From assembly GCA_022616415.1 (NCBI GenBank), contig JAKEEU010000065.1, forward strand, positions 62,001 through 126,000: a stretch of DNA of 64,000 nt, read 5' to 3'. This DNA is from Candidatus Zhuqueibacterota bacterium. Its GTDB lineage: Bacteria > Zhuqueibacterota > Zhuqueibacteria > Zhuqueibacterales > Zhuqueibacteraceae. The notes under the pieces were generated by a model. The model saw only the letters and a program-made list of their open reading frames with translations. It was not told the DNA's origin and did not search any database. The translations under genes were made by a program, and so were the position numbers. Shown here one piece after another: positions 46,375 to 54,758 of the stretch (positions are counted from its first letter, which is position 1; every line of letters begins with the position of its first letter).

Positions 46375-48795
46375 ATGTTCAAAAACTACCTCACCATCGC
46401 GCTCAGAAATTTGCGCAAGCACAAGCTGTTCTCGTTCATCAATATCGCGGGACTGTCCCTCGGTTTGGCTTGCTGCCTTTTGATTCTGCTTTACGTGATC
46501 GACGAGCTGAGTTACGACCGGCATCATCGCGAACCGGAAAATCTCTACCGCGTCGCGACCGAGATTATCTCGCCGGAAAGGAACGTGAAAATCGCCACCT
46601 CACCTGCTCCCCTCGCGCCGGCGTTGGCGCGAGATTTTCCGGAGATTGTGACTGTGATCAGAGTGATGCGACCGCCCGGCGTATCGCAACATATCTTGCG
46701 ATACGGTGACCAACAGTTTTTCGAAACCCAAGGCCTGTGGGTGGATGCGGCCTTTTTCGACATCTTCGCTTATGATTTTTTGCAGGGCGACCCAACCTCG
46801 GCGTTGCGCGAGCCAAACCACGCCGTGCTCTCTGAACCCCTGGCGCTCAAGCTTTTCGCCGGTAAAAACCCGATGGGCAAAACCATTCAGATCGAGGATA
46901 ACTACGGCTCTTTTGATTACACAATTGCCGGCGTCGTCGCCGAGCCGAACCGTAACAGCCATTTGCAAGCGAATTTTTTTGTTTCTTTGAACAGCAAAGG
47001 CATCGGTGAGTATGCCTACAATCTCACCAATTGGGCCGGCAACAATTTTCTGCGCACTTACATTCGAACCCGGACGGGAACCGATCCCAAGGCAGTCGAA
47101 GCGAAATTCCCGGCGCTGCTGAACCAATATGCGGCCAACGATCTGGCGGCCGCGGGGTTCAAAAAGACGCATTTTCTCCAGCCGGTAAGGGATATTCACC
47201 TGCATTCGAATTTGTCCGGAGAATCGGGCAACAGCAGTATCACCTACGTGTATGTTTTGTCGGCGATCGCGTTTTCCATTCTCCTGATTGCCTGCATCAA
47301 CTTCATGAATCTTTCCACCGCCAAGTCTTCCAAGCGCGCCAGAGAAGTCGGCGTGCGAAAAGCCGTGGGCAGCTCGCGCTCCGCGCTCGCGCTGCAATTC
47401 CTCGGTGAATCTTGGGTGATGACGGTGATGGCGCTGCTTCTGGCTCTGGTTGCGGTTGAATTGTTTTTGCCCACGTTTAATCAAATGGCCGGCCGCACGC
47501 TCACCCTGCCTCTCACGCCGGCGATGATTTCGGCTTTGCTCGCCATTGCCGTCGCTACCGGCCTCGGCGCCGGATGCTATCCGGCTTTTTATCTCTCCTC
47601 GTTCGCGCCGGTCATGGCATTGCAAGGAAAACTCAGCGAGAGATTCTCCGCAGCCGCATTGAGAAAGATTCTGGTGATGGCGCAATTCGTCATTGCGATC
47701 ATACTCATCACCGGTGTGACGGTTATTTTACAGCAACTGGAGTACATTCAAAACAAGCACCTCGGTTTTGCGAAAGAGCATCGCCTCGTCATTCCTTTTC
47801 GGACGCGAGAAGCCGTCAAGCATCAGGAGGCGTTCAAGCAAAAATTGCTGCGCGATCATAACGTGGTGTCCGCCTCGGCGGCCTCGGCATATCCCGGCAT
47901 CTTCGTGGTCAACGACAATCAATTTTTCACCGAAGGCAAAACCATGAACGATGCGATCAATTGCAAGATCAGCTATTCGGATGAGGCCATCGTGGAAAGC
48001 CTGGGTTTTGAGATTATTCGCGGGCGCACTTTTTCCAAAGAGCGCACGGCCGATCGTGAAGCGGCTATTCTGGTCAACGAAGCCACGCTGCACGGTTTGG
48101 GTTTGACGCCCGACGAGGCCGTTGGCAGCCGGCTTTATTCGACGTGGGAAAATAATACGAGCGTGTTCGAGATCATCGGAGTGATGCGGGATTTTCATTT
48201 CCAGTCTTTGCACGAAGCCGTGCGCCCCTTTGTTTTCCTGCTCGGCGGGGATCGGGATTTGCCTTATTTAGTCGTGCATGCCAAAGCAGCGGACTTCAAA
48301 CAATTCATTGCCGGACTCGAGCAGCAATGGCGCGAATCCATTCCCAACGTGCCATTTGAATTCACGTTTCTGGAAGAGCAGCTCGATCAGCTTTATCGCG
48401 CCGATCAACGCGTGGCAGCCATCGTCGGTTATTTCACGGTGGTGGCGATTTTGATCTCCTGTCTCGGGCTTTATGGATTGGCGTCTTTCGCCGCCGAGCA
48501 AAAGACCAAAGAGATCGGCATTCGCAAAGTGCTCGGCGCCTCGGTCAGCGGCATCGTCGCGCTGCTCTCGAAAGATTTTGTCAAACTCGTGTTGATCGCC
48601 AATCTCATCGGCTGGCCGGTGGCCTATTTCGCCATTAACCAATGGCTACAAAATTTTGCGTATCGTACCGAGATCGGCTGGTGGGTATTTGCGCTGGCAG
48701 GTGGATTGGCGCTGGCAATAGCGTTGCTGACGGTAAGCACGCAGGCGATTAGAGCAGCAATAGCGAATCCGGTGGAGGCGTTGAGATATGAATGA
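46375..48795 (+). CDS. Duplicated FtsX/MacB-type ABC permease
   Basis: 806 residues from ATG 46375 (MFKNYLTIALRNLRKHKLFS); 31 upstream in-frame codons are repeat translation. TM1 GLSLGLACCLLILLYVIDEL. First coupling motif KRAREVGVRKAVGSS near 321 (Ala-Val-Gly-Ser instead of Val-Leu-Gly-Ala), second QKTKEIGIRKVLGAS near 710, with Lys shared only with 38922. Domain 2 contains YSTWENNTSVFEIIGVMRDFH. It ends convergent to the minus-strand nuclease-like gene, separated only by a hairpin-forming A repeat. Confidence 0.95.
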   Translation: MFKNYLTIALRNLRKHKLFSFINIAGLSLGLACCLLILLYVIDELSYDRHHREPENLYRVATEIISPERNVKIATSPAPLAPALARDFPEIVTVIRVMRPPGVSQHILRYGDQQFFETQGLWVDAAFFDIFAYDFLQGDPTSALREPNHAVLSEPLALKLFAGKNPMGKTIQIEDNYGSFDYTIAGVVAEPNRNSHLQANFFVSLNSKGIGEYAYNLTNWAGNNFLRTYIRTRTGTDPKAVEAKFPALLNQYAANDLAAAGFKKTHFLQPVRDIHLHSNLSGESGNSSITYVYVLSAIAFSILLIACINFMNLSTAKSSKRAREVGVRKAVGSSRSALALQFLGESWVMTVMALLLALVAVELFLPTFNQMAGRTLTLPLTPAMISALLAIAVATGLGAGCYPAFYLSSFAPVMALQGKLSERFSAAALRKILVMAQFVIAIILITGVTVILQQLEYIQNKHLGFAKEHRLVIPFRTREAVKHQEAFKQKLLRDHNVVSASAASAYPGIFVVNDNQFFTEGKTMNDAINCKISYSDEAIVESLGFEIIRGRTFSKERTADREAAILVNEATLHGLGLTPDEAVGSRLYSTWENNTSVFEIIGVMRDFHFQSLHEAVRPFVFLLGGDRDLPYLVVHAKAADFKQFIAGLEQQWRESIPNVPFEFTFLEEQLDQLYRADQRVAAIVGYFTVVAILISCLGLYGLASFAAEQKTKEIGIRKVLGASVSGIVALLSKDFVKLVLIANLIGWPVAYFAINQWLQNFAYRTEIGWWVFALAGGLALAIALLTVSTQAIRAAIANPVEALRYE

Positions 48796-48859
48796 GCAGA
48801 GGGCCGAGGTCGCAGAGACACGGTTCTATGCCCTCGGCCCTCCGCTCTAAGCCCTCTGC
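48796..48859. terminator. Family A palindrome between convergent genes
   Basis: GCAGAGGGC (48796-48804) pairs with GCCCTCTGC (48851-48859), and GAGGGCCGAGG (48799-48809) with CCTCGGCCCTC (48832-48842). The right arm overlaps the last codons and TAG stop of the minus-strand gene. Position between two convergent stops fits a bidirectional terminator, though no long T-run is present. Confidence 0.5.
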
Positions 48860-49599
48860 CGCTTGGTTTTGCGTTTGGGAAAGCGATTGTCTTGTGTCAC
48901 AGCAAAAGAGCGTGGCCGGAATTTTTTGTCGTTCAGGATTTGCACGTTATCGCCGGTTTGGCTGATAACGAACAGGCCTTTTTTGTAGGCAAAACGATCC
49001 ACATCTTTGTCGATGCTCATGCCGGCGACGCCGCCATACAAAATGGGCCGGCGAAAGTCCGGAAAGAAATCAAAAAAACGCGGCAGCTTTTTCTCCAAAA
49101 ACTCTTTGACGTCGGTTTGGCGCAAACGCAATTTGACTTCAATCACGACGGCGCATTTAGGCCCTATGCCGGCGACGTCGGTTTCCATGTTATCACCATC
49201 GAGATCGTGCGCCTCCAGGTTGGAATAAAACAGGTTCAGCCGAATGCCGCGCTCCCTAAAAAGGCGTTTGATTGCAGGAAACACCGTTTGCTCGGCGAAC
49301 CGGCCCAGCGAATCAGCAACGCCGTCGAATTGTTTGGCAAGTCTGTCTATTTCTTGTTTGGTTACTTGAAACGACCGTTCCATACGCTTATCGGTTTCTT
49401 GCCAACGCTCTTTGGTTTCTTCCCAGTTTTTTTTCCAAAGCGCGTCAGTTTCTTGCCGATGCTTGACAAGGAGCGCGTCGGTTTCCTGCCGCTGTTTGGC
49501 AAAGAGCTCATCGGTTTCTTGCCGGTGCTTGGCAAGCCGCTCATCGGTTTCTCTGAAGCCTTTGTAAATAAGCTCTTCAATTTTTTGGAGTGTTGTCAT
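48847..49599 (-). CDS. Coiled-coil protein with PD-(D/E)XK nuclease-like C-terminal domain (DUF3782-like)
   Basis: 250 residues, the only clear minus-strand gene; GGAG lies eight bases before the start at 49599. Residues 17-75 form an 11-residue repeat built on RQETD (LAKHRQETDE, LFAKQRQETDA, LLVKHRQETDA), a hendecad-type coiled coil. Residues about 95-225 resemble the restriction-nuclease-like fold of DUF3782 proteins, with candidate catalytic residues D141 (in METDVAG) and E154-x-K156 (VIEVKLR). Such proteins are widespread orphans in cyanobacteria and related environmental bacteria; their role is unknown. The last codons (RQRA, stop TAG) are written in family A repeat. Likely own promoter at 49651-49679. 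Confidence 0.82.
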   Translation of the reverse strand: MTTLQKIEELIYKGFRETDERLAKHRQETDELFAKQRQETDALLVKHRQETDALWKKNWEETKERWQETDKRMERSFQVTKQEIDRLAKQFDGVADSLGRFAEQTVFPAIKRLFRERGIRLNLFYSNLEAHDLDGDNMETDVAGIGPKCAVVIEVKLRLRQTDVKEFLEKKLPRFFDFFPDFRRPILYGGVAGMSIDKDVDRFAYKKGLFVISQTGDNVQILNDKKFRPRSFAVTQDNRFPKRKTKRQRA

Positions 49600-49650
49600 C
49601 GTTTTTGCTCCAAGCCCAAATTCAAAATAGGTTTGAATGAGTGATGAATC

Positions 49651-49679
49651 AATTTACTGTGTGGAAATGAGAAAGTCAA
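49651..49679 (-). promoter_or_regulatory. Candidate sigma70-type promoter of the minus-strand gene
   Basis: On the minus strand TTGACT (49679-49674) is followed after exactly 17 bases by TAAATT (49656-49651), about 50 bases before the start codon. The -35 box matches 5 of 6 consensus bases, the -10 box 4 of 6. Confidence 0.4.
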
Positions 49680-49715
49680 GCCATATTCAAAGCTGCGTGT
49701 AATGTCTCTGTTAAT

Positions 49716-49753
49716 AAACTTTGGACCTCGGACAAAAGACTTCGGACCATCTC
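49716..49753 (+). repeat. Family B leader repeat
   Basis: CTTTGGAC-CTCGGAC-AAAAGACTTCGGAC ends before CATCTC and ATG 49754; no Shine-Dalgarno sequence. Confidence 0.72.
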
Positions 49754-52159
49754 ATGCTCAAAAACTATTTGAAAGTCGCGCTCCGCACACTGCTGAAGCA
49801 CAAAAGCTTTTCGTTGATCAATATTCTCGGGCTGGCGGTGGGCATGCCGGTGTGCCTGCTGATTATTTTGATCATCGACGAGCAGCGCCGCACTGATCAG
49901 TTTCACGAAAACCAGAACCGGATTTTCCGGATCACCACGCGCGCAAACGAAAAAGCCACCGGACGGGTTTACGATTTTGCCAGCGCGCCGGCCCCGCTCA
50001 GCGCGGCGTTGAAAAATGATTACGCCGAAGTGGAAGACGCCGTCCGGCTGCTCGGTTTCAGCGGCGCCGCCAAATATAAAGACAAGCTTTTGGAGATCGA
50101 CGGCTTTTATGCCGAGGCTTCGTATTTTCGCATTTTTAGCTTTGATTTGATGACGGGCAATAGCGAAACCGCTTTGCAGGCGCCGTTTTCCGCCGTCATT
50201 TCGCCGGAGGCGGGAAAAAAGTTTTTTGGCGATGAGAATCCTTTGGGGCGAGTTCTCGCCTTTTCTTTTGGCGATGTGCGCATCACCGGCGTGCTCAAAG
50301 AACTCGCGCCGGGCCAAAGAAGCCATCTGGAAGCTGACATTCTGGTTTCATTCTCCACCATCCGCGCGCTGCAAGAGCAAAACATCGCAGTGGCTGATCC
50401 GGAAAACTGGAATCAGCATACGGTTTTTTATCATTATCTCCTGCTCACGGGCGGCGATAAAGCGCCTGCCGTTGAAGCAGCGTTTCCGCAAATCATCAAG
50501 CGCTTCTATCGCGACGACTCGCCGTATGAATACGCTTTTAGCTTGCAGCCCCTCACCGGCATCGCGCTCGGCCCGGAGCTGGTGAATCAGATCGGCAAAG
50601 TCATGGAAGGCACTGTGCTCTATATTTTTTTAATCGTCGCCTTCGTCATCATGGTGCCGGCGATCTTCAACTACATGAGCCTCACCGTCGCGCGCTCTCT
50701 CAAGCGGGCCAAAGAGATCGGCGTTCGCAAAGTGGTGGGCGCGCAGCGGTTGCAAATCATCGGGCAGATCTTGTGCGAGTCGATCGTCGTTGCCATGTTG
50801 GCGCTGGTGCCGTCCATCGCCCTGTTGGATTTGTTGCTGCCCTTGTTCAACGGTTTCGATTTTGTAGAATACCTTGCGGTAAATTGGAAAACGGATTGGC
50901 GCGTCTACGCCTTTTTCCTCATGTTCAGTCTCGGCGCCGGGCTGCTTGCCGGCCTGTTCCCGGCGATATTTCTCTCGACGATGAAGCCGGCGCAAGTGCT
51001 GAAGGGACTCTCGCGCATTCGAGGGTTCTCCGGACTGACCGTGCGCAAAATTTTTCTGGTCATTCAATTTGCGCTCTCGCTCTTTTTCATCATCAATACC
51101 ACGCTCTTTTACCGACAATTCAAATTCATGCTCAATGCCGATTACGGCTTTGACAAAGAGCGCGTCGTCAGCGTGTACTTGCAGGATGTTCCTTATGATC
51201 TTTTCCGTAACGAGTTGTTGCGCCATGCCGATATTGCCGGCGTTTCCGCCGCCTCTCATCTCATCGGCCGGGCCAACGTTTTGCCCCATCTTCCCATTCA
51301 GTCCGGCCACCTCAGCGAGCCGATCAAGGCCGTCAATTTTTATATCAGCGAAAATCATCTCGAAAATCTCGATTTCGTTTTGCTGGCGGGGCGCTGCTTT
51401 TCCAGCCGATTCGCTACCGATAGCACGCAAGCGGTTGTCTTGAACGAGACTGCGGCGGGCAGATTGGGCTTCGACGATGCACGAGCGGCCGTCGGCCAAA
51501 TTATCACCGTTGGCGAAAACGCGGGCATGCAGGTCATCGGCGTGGTGCAGGATTTTCATTACGCGCGATTGCAGAACAGCATCGATCCGGTGGTTTTGCG
51601 TTATGCTCCGGCCCGATTCACTTTTGCGATGGTGCGGGTGGCGCCGGGTGACATGACGAAAACGATGAGCGTTATCGAGGCCTCCTGGCAGAAGCTCAGC
51701 ATCAACCTGCAGCCGCTGCATTACCAATTTTTGGACGAGTTCATTCTCGGCGCTTATAACGACATGCGGGATATCATTTTGTTTCTAGGCATCATTGCCG
51801 GCTTGGCGATTTTCATCGCCTGCCTGGGACTGTTGGGGATGGCCATTTTCAGCGCGGAAAGCCGCGTCAAAGAAATCGGCATTCGCAAAGTCTTCGGCGC
51901 CAGCGCGACGAAGATCGCCGTCATGTTGTCGCAGGATTTGGTGAAGCTGCTTGCGTTCGCCGTTCTGTTGGTGACGCCGCTGTTGTTCGCATTCATCAAC
52001 TTTATGTTCCTCGAAAACGTCGCCTATCGCATCGCGCTCGGCCCCGAGATTTTCATTCCGGGCCTCGCGCTCGTGGCGCTGTTGGCATTCATGACCATCG
52101 GCTCGCAAACGCTCAAAGCCGCGCAGGCGAATCCGGTCGAAGCGCTTCGCTATGAATAA
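49754..52159 (+). CDS. Duplicated FtsX/MacB-type ABC permease, divergent TM1 and TM2
   Basis: 801 residues from ATG 49754 (MLKNYLKVALRTLLKHKSFS). The TM1 region (GLAVGMPVCLLIILIIDEQR) lacks the usual cysteines, and the following ELSYDRFH is replaced by RRTDQFHENQ. TM2 reads VPAIFNYMSLTVARSL rather than IACINFMNLSTARS. Coupling motifs RAKEIGVRKVVGAQ near 318 and RVKEIGIRKVFGAS near 704 (Val and Phe variants). Tail AAQANPVEALRYE. One of the more divergent members; it keeps the canonical second domain (GVVQDFHYARLQNSIDP). Confidence 0.95.
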   Translation: MLKNYLKVALRTLLKHKSFSLINILGLAVGMPVCLLIILIIDEQRRTDQFHENQNRIFRITTRANEKATGRVYDFASAPAPLSAALKNDYAEVEDAVRLLGFSGAAKYKDKLLEIDGFYAEASYFRIFSFDLMTGNSETALQAPFSAVISPEAGKKFFGDENPLGRVLAFSFGDVRITGVLKELAPGQRSHLEADILVSFSTIRALQEQNIAVADPENWNQHTVFYHYLLLTGGDKAPAVEAAFPQIIKRFYRDDSPYEYAFSLQPLTGIALGPELVNQIGKVMEGTVLYIFLIVAFVIMVPAIFNYMSLTVARSLKRAKEIGVRKVVGAQRLQIIGQILCESIVVAMLALVPSIALLDLLLPLFNGFDFVEYLAVNWKTDWRVYAFFLMFSLGAGLLAGLFPAIFLSTMKPAQVLKGLSRIRGFSGLTVRKIFLVIQFALSLFFIINTTLFYRQFKFMLNADYGFDKERVVSVYLQDVPYDLFRNELLRHADIAGVSAASHLIGRANVLPHLPIQSGHLSEPIKAVNFYISENHLENLDFVLLAGRCFSSRFATDSTQAVVLNETAAGRLGFDDARAAVGQIITVGENAGMQVIGVVQDFHYARLQNSIDPVVLRYAPARFTFAMVRVAPGDMTKTMSVIEASWQKLSINLQPLHYQFLDEFILGAYNDMRDIILFLGIIAGLAIFIACLGLLGMAIFSAESRVKEIGIRKVFGASATKIAVMLSQDLVKLLAFAVLLVTPLLFAFINFMFLENVAYRIALGPEIFIPGLALVALLAFMTIGSQTLKAAQANPVEALRYE

Positions 52160-52258
52160 ACAAGTAATCAGTAACCAGTGATCAGTAACCAGATATCAGT
52201 GATCGGAGTACAAAATTTACTGAAAACTGATCACTGATAACTGATCACTGAATACTGG
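52160..52258 (+). repeat. Family D inverted repeat (ACTGATCACTGATA)
   Basis: CAGTAACCAGTGATCAGT words, then complementary ACTGATCACTGATAACTG words; TATCAGTGATC (52194-52204) pairs perfectly with 52229-52239. The period is about 7-10 bases, strikingly like cyanobacterial short tandem repeats. Confidence 0.75.
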
Positions 52259-52267
52259 AGCAAGGCC

Positions 52268-54649
52268 ATGTTCAAAAACTACTTCAAAGTCGCCTACAGA
52301 AATCTGTGGAACAACAAGCTGTACGCCGTGCTCAATGTCTTTGGATTGGGCGTGGCGATAGCTTTTTGCATCGTCGCCTATTTGAATCACACTTACAATT
52401 ACACGTTCGATGCCTTCCACAAAAACGCCGACAAAATTTTTCGCGTCAAGACCGCGAGGCTCGTCAATGAGCGGGAACAGCGTTTGGGCATCGTGCCGCG
52501 GCCGTTGGCTCCGGCGCTCGCGGCAGATTTTCCGGTGGTGGAAAACGCCGTGCGGTTGACCACCGCTAACGCCACGTTCAGGGTCGGAGAGAAAGTTTTA
52601 AACGAGACGGTTTTGCACGCCGATCCCGCGTTTTTTACGATGTTCGATTTCCCGCTGAAATACGGCAGCACGGAGACGTTTCAAGACAAAAACAAGCTGG
52701 TGCTCAGCGATGAGCTGGCGCGCAAGTATTTTGGCGAGGAGAATCCGGTTGGAAAACAAATCACTCTGCGCTACGGCGACGGCAAGCCGCGCGAATTTTT
52801 CGTCTGCGCAGTGACGGAAAAAGTTCCGGACAATTCGAGCATCCAATTTGATGCGTTGGCGGCGCTGGACATTCTTTTGGAGGTGGGCAGCGATAAACCG
52901 AATGATTGGTCGGATTGGGCTCACGTGACTTTTGTGCAGCTTTCCGATCCGGCGCAGGCCGCGACAATCCCAAAGCAATTAGATCGTTATGTTGCCGCGC
53001 ACAACGCCGCCGCTCCCGACTTTCCGATCGCGCGTTTTTATTTTGACCCTCTGCGCAAGCTCGCTTTGCACGCCTGGAGCGAGAATTTGAGGAGCGACAT
53101 TCTGAAGAAAGCCATGCATCCGGCCGGCATGATTTCGCCCAGCATCATCGCCGCGCTTTTGCTGCTGATGGCTTGCTTCAATTACATCAACACCGCGATT
53201 GCCTTCTCGTCCAAACGTTTGAAAGAGATCGGCGTGCGCAAAGTGATCGGCGGCGGGCGCCGCCAGTTGATCCTGCAATTCATGAGCGAAAACCTTTTGC
53301 TCTGCGTCTTGGCATTAATTCTCGCTCTGGCGCTCGCAGAGATTTTCGTGCCGGCTTATGACAATCTGTGGACGTATTTCGAGCTGACGCTGGATTATTC
53401 CAAAAACTTCGGCTTGGTCGCGTTTCTAGCCGGTTTGCTCCTGTTAGTGGGAATCATTGCCGGCGCTTATCCCGCTTTTTATATCAGCGCCTATCACCCC
53501 GTCACGATTCTGCGCGGCAAACAAAAATTCAGCGGCACCTCTTGGCTCTCTCGCATTCTCACCGCCTTTCAATTTACCGTCTCAATGCTGGCGGTGATTG
53601 GCAGTCTCGTCTTCGTTCAAAATGCCGATTTTTTGAAAAAACTCGATCTCGGGTATGAAAAAAATCTCGTGCTGGTTATACCGCTGCCAGATTCAAAATA
53701 TTACCAACCTTACCGCGACGCGATTGAAAAGAATCCGGGCATCGTCAGCGTCGCCGGCAACCGGAATCACGTTGGCCGCTCTTGGTATACGAGAGAGATA
53801 GAAAGCGCCGCGCAAAAAGCGCAGGCGAATGTCATGGCTATTGGCGCCGATTATCTGGCGACAATGAAACTGCGGCTCACGGCCGGCCGCGATTTTGACC
53901 AGAATCTCTCGACGGATGTGGAGCAGTCTATTATCGTCAATCAGAAATTGGCGCAGGAATTTGGGTGGATGGATCCCGAAGTTTCGGGACAAACCGTGAC
54001 GCTTGACAGCGTGCGCTACACCGTGATCGGCGTGGTGGAAGATTTTTATAATGACGGCGTCTGGCGCCCGATATCGCCCAGCCTCTTTCGATTGGTCAAA
54101 CCGGAAGAATTTCGTTTTCTCACCGTGCGTGTGCGCGCCGAAAATTTGGCGGCGACGAATGAATTTCTGCGCCGCGAATGGCAGAACGTCGCGCCCGATG
54201 TGCCTTACGAGGGCTACTATCAGGACGAAGTGATGGCCGAAGCGATCACCGTCACCGAGAACATCAAAACCATGTTCATCTACATTTCCGTGCTGGCGAT
54301 CGTGATTTCGATGATGGGACTGTTCGCGCTGGTGTCGTTGAACATCGCCCGCCGCACCAAAGAGATCGGCATCCGCAAGGTGCTCGGCGCGACGGTGATC
54401 CACATCATCAATCTCGTGAACAAGGAGTTCGCGCGCTTGCTGATCGCCGCCGGATTGATCGCCTCCGTGTGCGGTTACTATGCCGTGAAAGCGCTGATCG
54501 CGAGCATTTACGCCTACCACGTCGGCTTCAGCGTGGCGCCGTTCGTGCTGGCGGCTTTCGCCGTTTTTTTGATCGCCGTGCTCACCGTCGGCTCGCAAGT
54601 GCTCAAAGTCGCCACGGCGAATCCGGTGGACTCGTTGAGATATGAATGA
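52268..54649 (+). CDS. Duplicated FtsX/MacB-type ABC permease, QFMSENLLLC subfamily
   Basis: 793 residues from ATG 52268 (MFKNYFKVAYRNLWNNKLYA), with GGAGCAAGG upstream. TM1 (GLGVAIAFCIVAYL) is followed by NHTYNYTFDAFH. First coupling region SKRLKEIGVRKVIGGG near 317 then QFMSENLLLCVLAL, as in 41396; second RTKEIGIRKVLGAT near 696. The last FtsX block differs from most copies (NLVNKEFARLLIAAGLIASV, then YAYHVGFSV in place of FAYRIDIGW). It retains a typical tail (TANPVDSLRYE), unlike its partner at 41396. Confidence 0.95.
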   Translation: MFKNYFKVAYRNLWNNKLYAVLNVFGLGVAIAFCIVAYLNHTYNYTFDAFHKNADKIFRVKTARLVNEREQRLGIVPRPLAPALAADFPVVENAVRLTTANATFRVGEKVLNETVLHADPAFFTMFDFPLKYGSTETFQDKNKLVLSDELARKYFGEENPVGKQITLRYGDGKPREFFVCAVTEKVPDNSSIQFDALAALDILLEVGSDKPNDWSDWAHVTFVQLSDPAQAATIPKQLDRYVAAHNAAAPDFPIARFYFDPLRKLALHAWSENLRSDILKKAMHPAGMISPSIIAALLLLMACFNYINTAIAFSSKRLKEIGVRKVIGGGRRQLILQFMSENLLLCVLALILALALAEIFVPAYDNLWTYFELTLDYSKNFGLVAFLAGLLLLVGIIAGAYPAFYISAYHPVTILRGKQKFSGTSWLSRILTAFQFTVSMLAVIGSLVFVQNADFLKKLDLGYEKNLVLVIPLPDSKYYQPYRDAIEKNPGIVSVAGNRNHVGRSWYTREIESAAQKAQANVMAIGADYLATMKLRLTAGRDFDQNLSTDVEQSIIVNQKLAQEFGWMDPEVSGQTVTLDSVRYTVIGVVEDFYNDGVWRPISPSLFRLVKPEEFRFLTVRVRAENLAATNEFLRREWQNVAPDVPYEGYYQDEVMAEAITVTENIKTMFIYISVLAIVISMMGLFALVSLNIARRTKEIGIRKVLGATVIHIINLVNKEFARLLIAAGLIASVCGYYAVKALIASIYAYHVGFSVAPFVLAAFAVFLIAVLTVGSQVLKVATANPVDSLRYE

Positions 54650-54744
54650 GCAGAGGGCGGAGGGCTTAGGGCAGAGGGCCTAGTGCGGAGAGCATAGTGC
54701 GCTCTAAGCTCTTTGCTCTAGGCTCTAAGCCCTCCGCCCTCTGC
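54650..54744 (+). repeat. Family A inverted repeat, longest perfect arms
   Basis: GCAGAGGGCGGAGGGCTTAG (54650-54669) and its exact 20-base complement (54725-54744) flank more A words, giving a cruciform or RNA hairpin of about 95 bases. The left arm begins at the first base after the stop codon and the Shine-Dalgarno sequence follows the right arm directly. Confidence 0.8.
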
Positions 54745-54758
54745 GAAAGGAGATCATC

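Noticed and set aside
52160-52258. CRISPR array
   Set aside because: Word repeats are 6-10 bases, degenerate and palindromic, without constant spacers, leader or cas genes.
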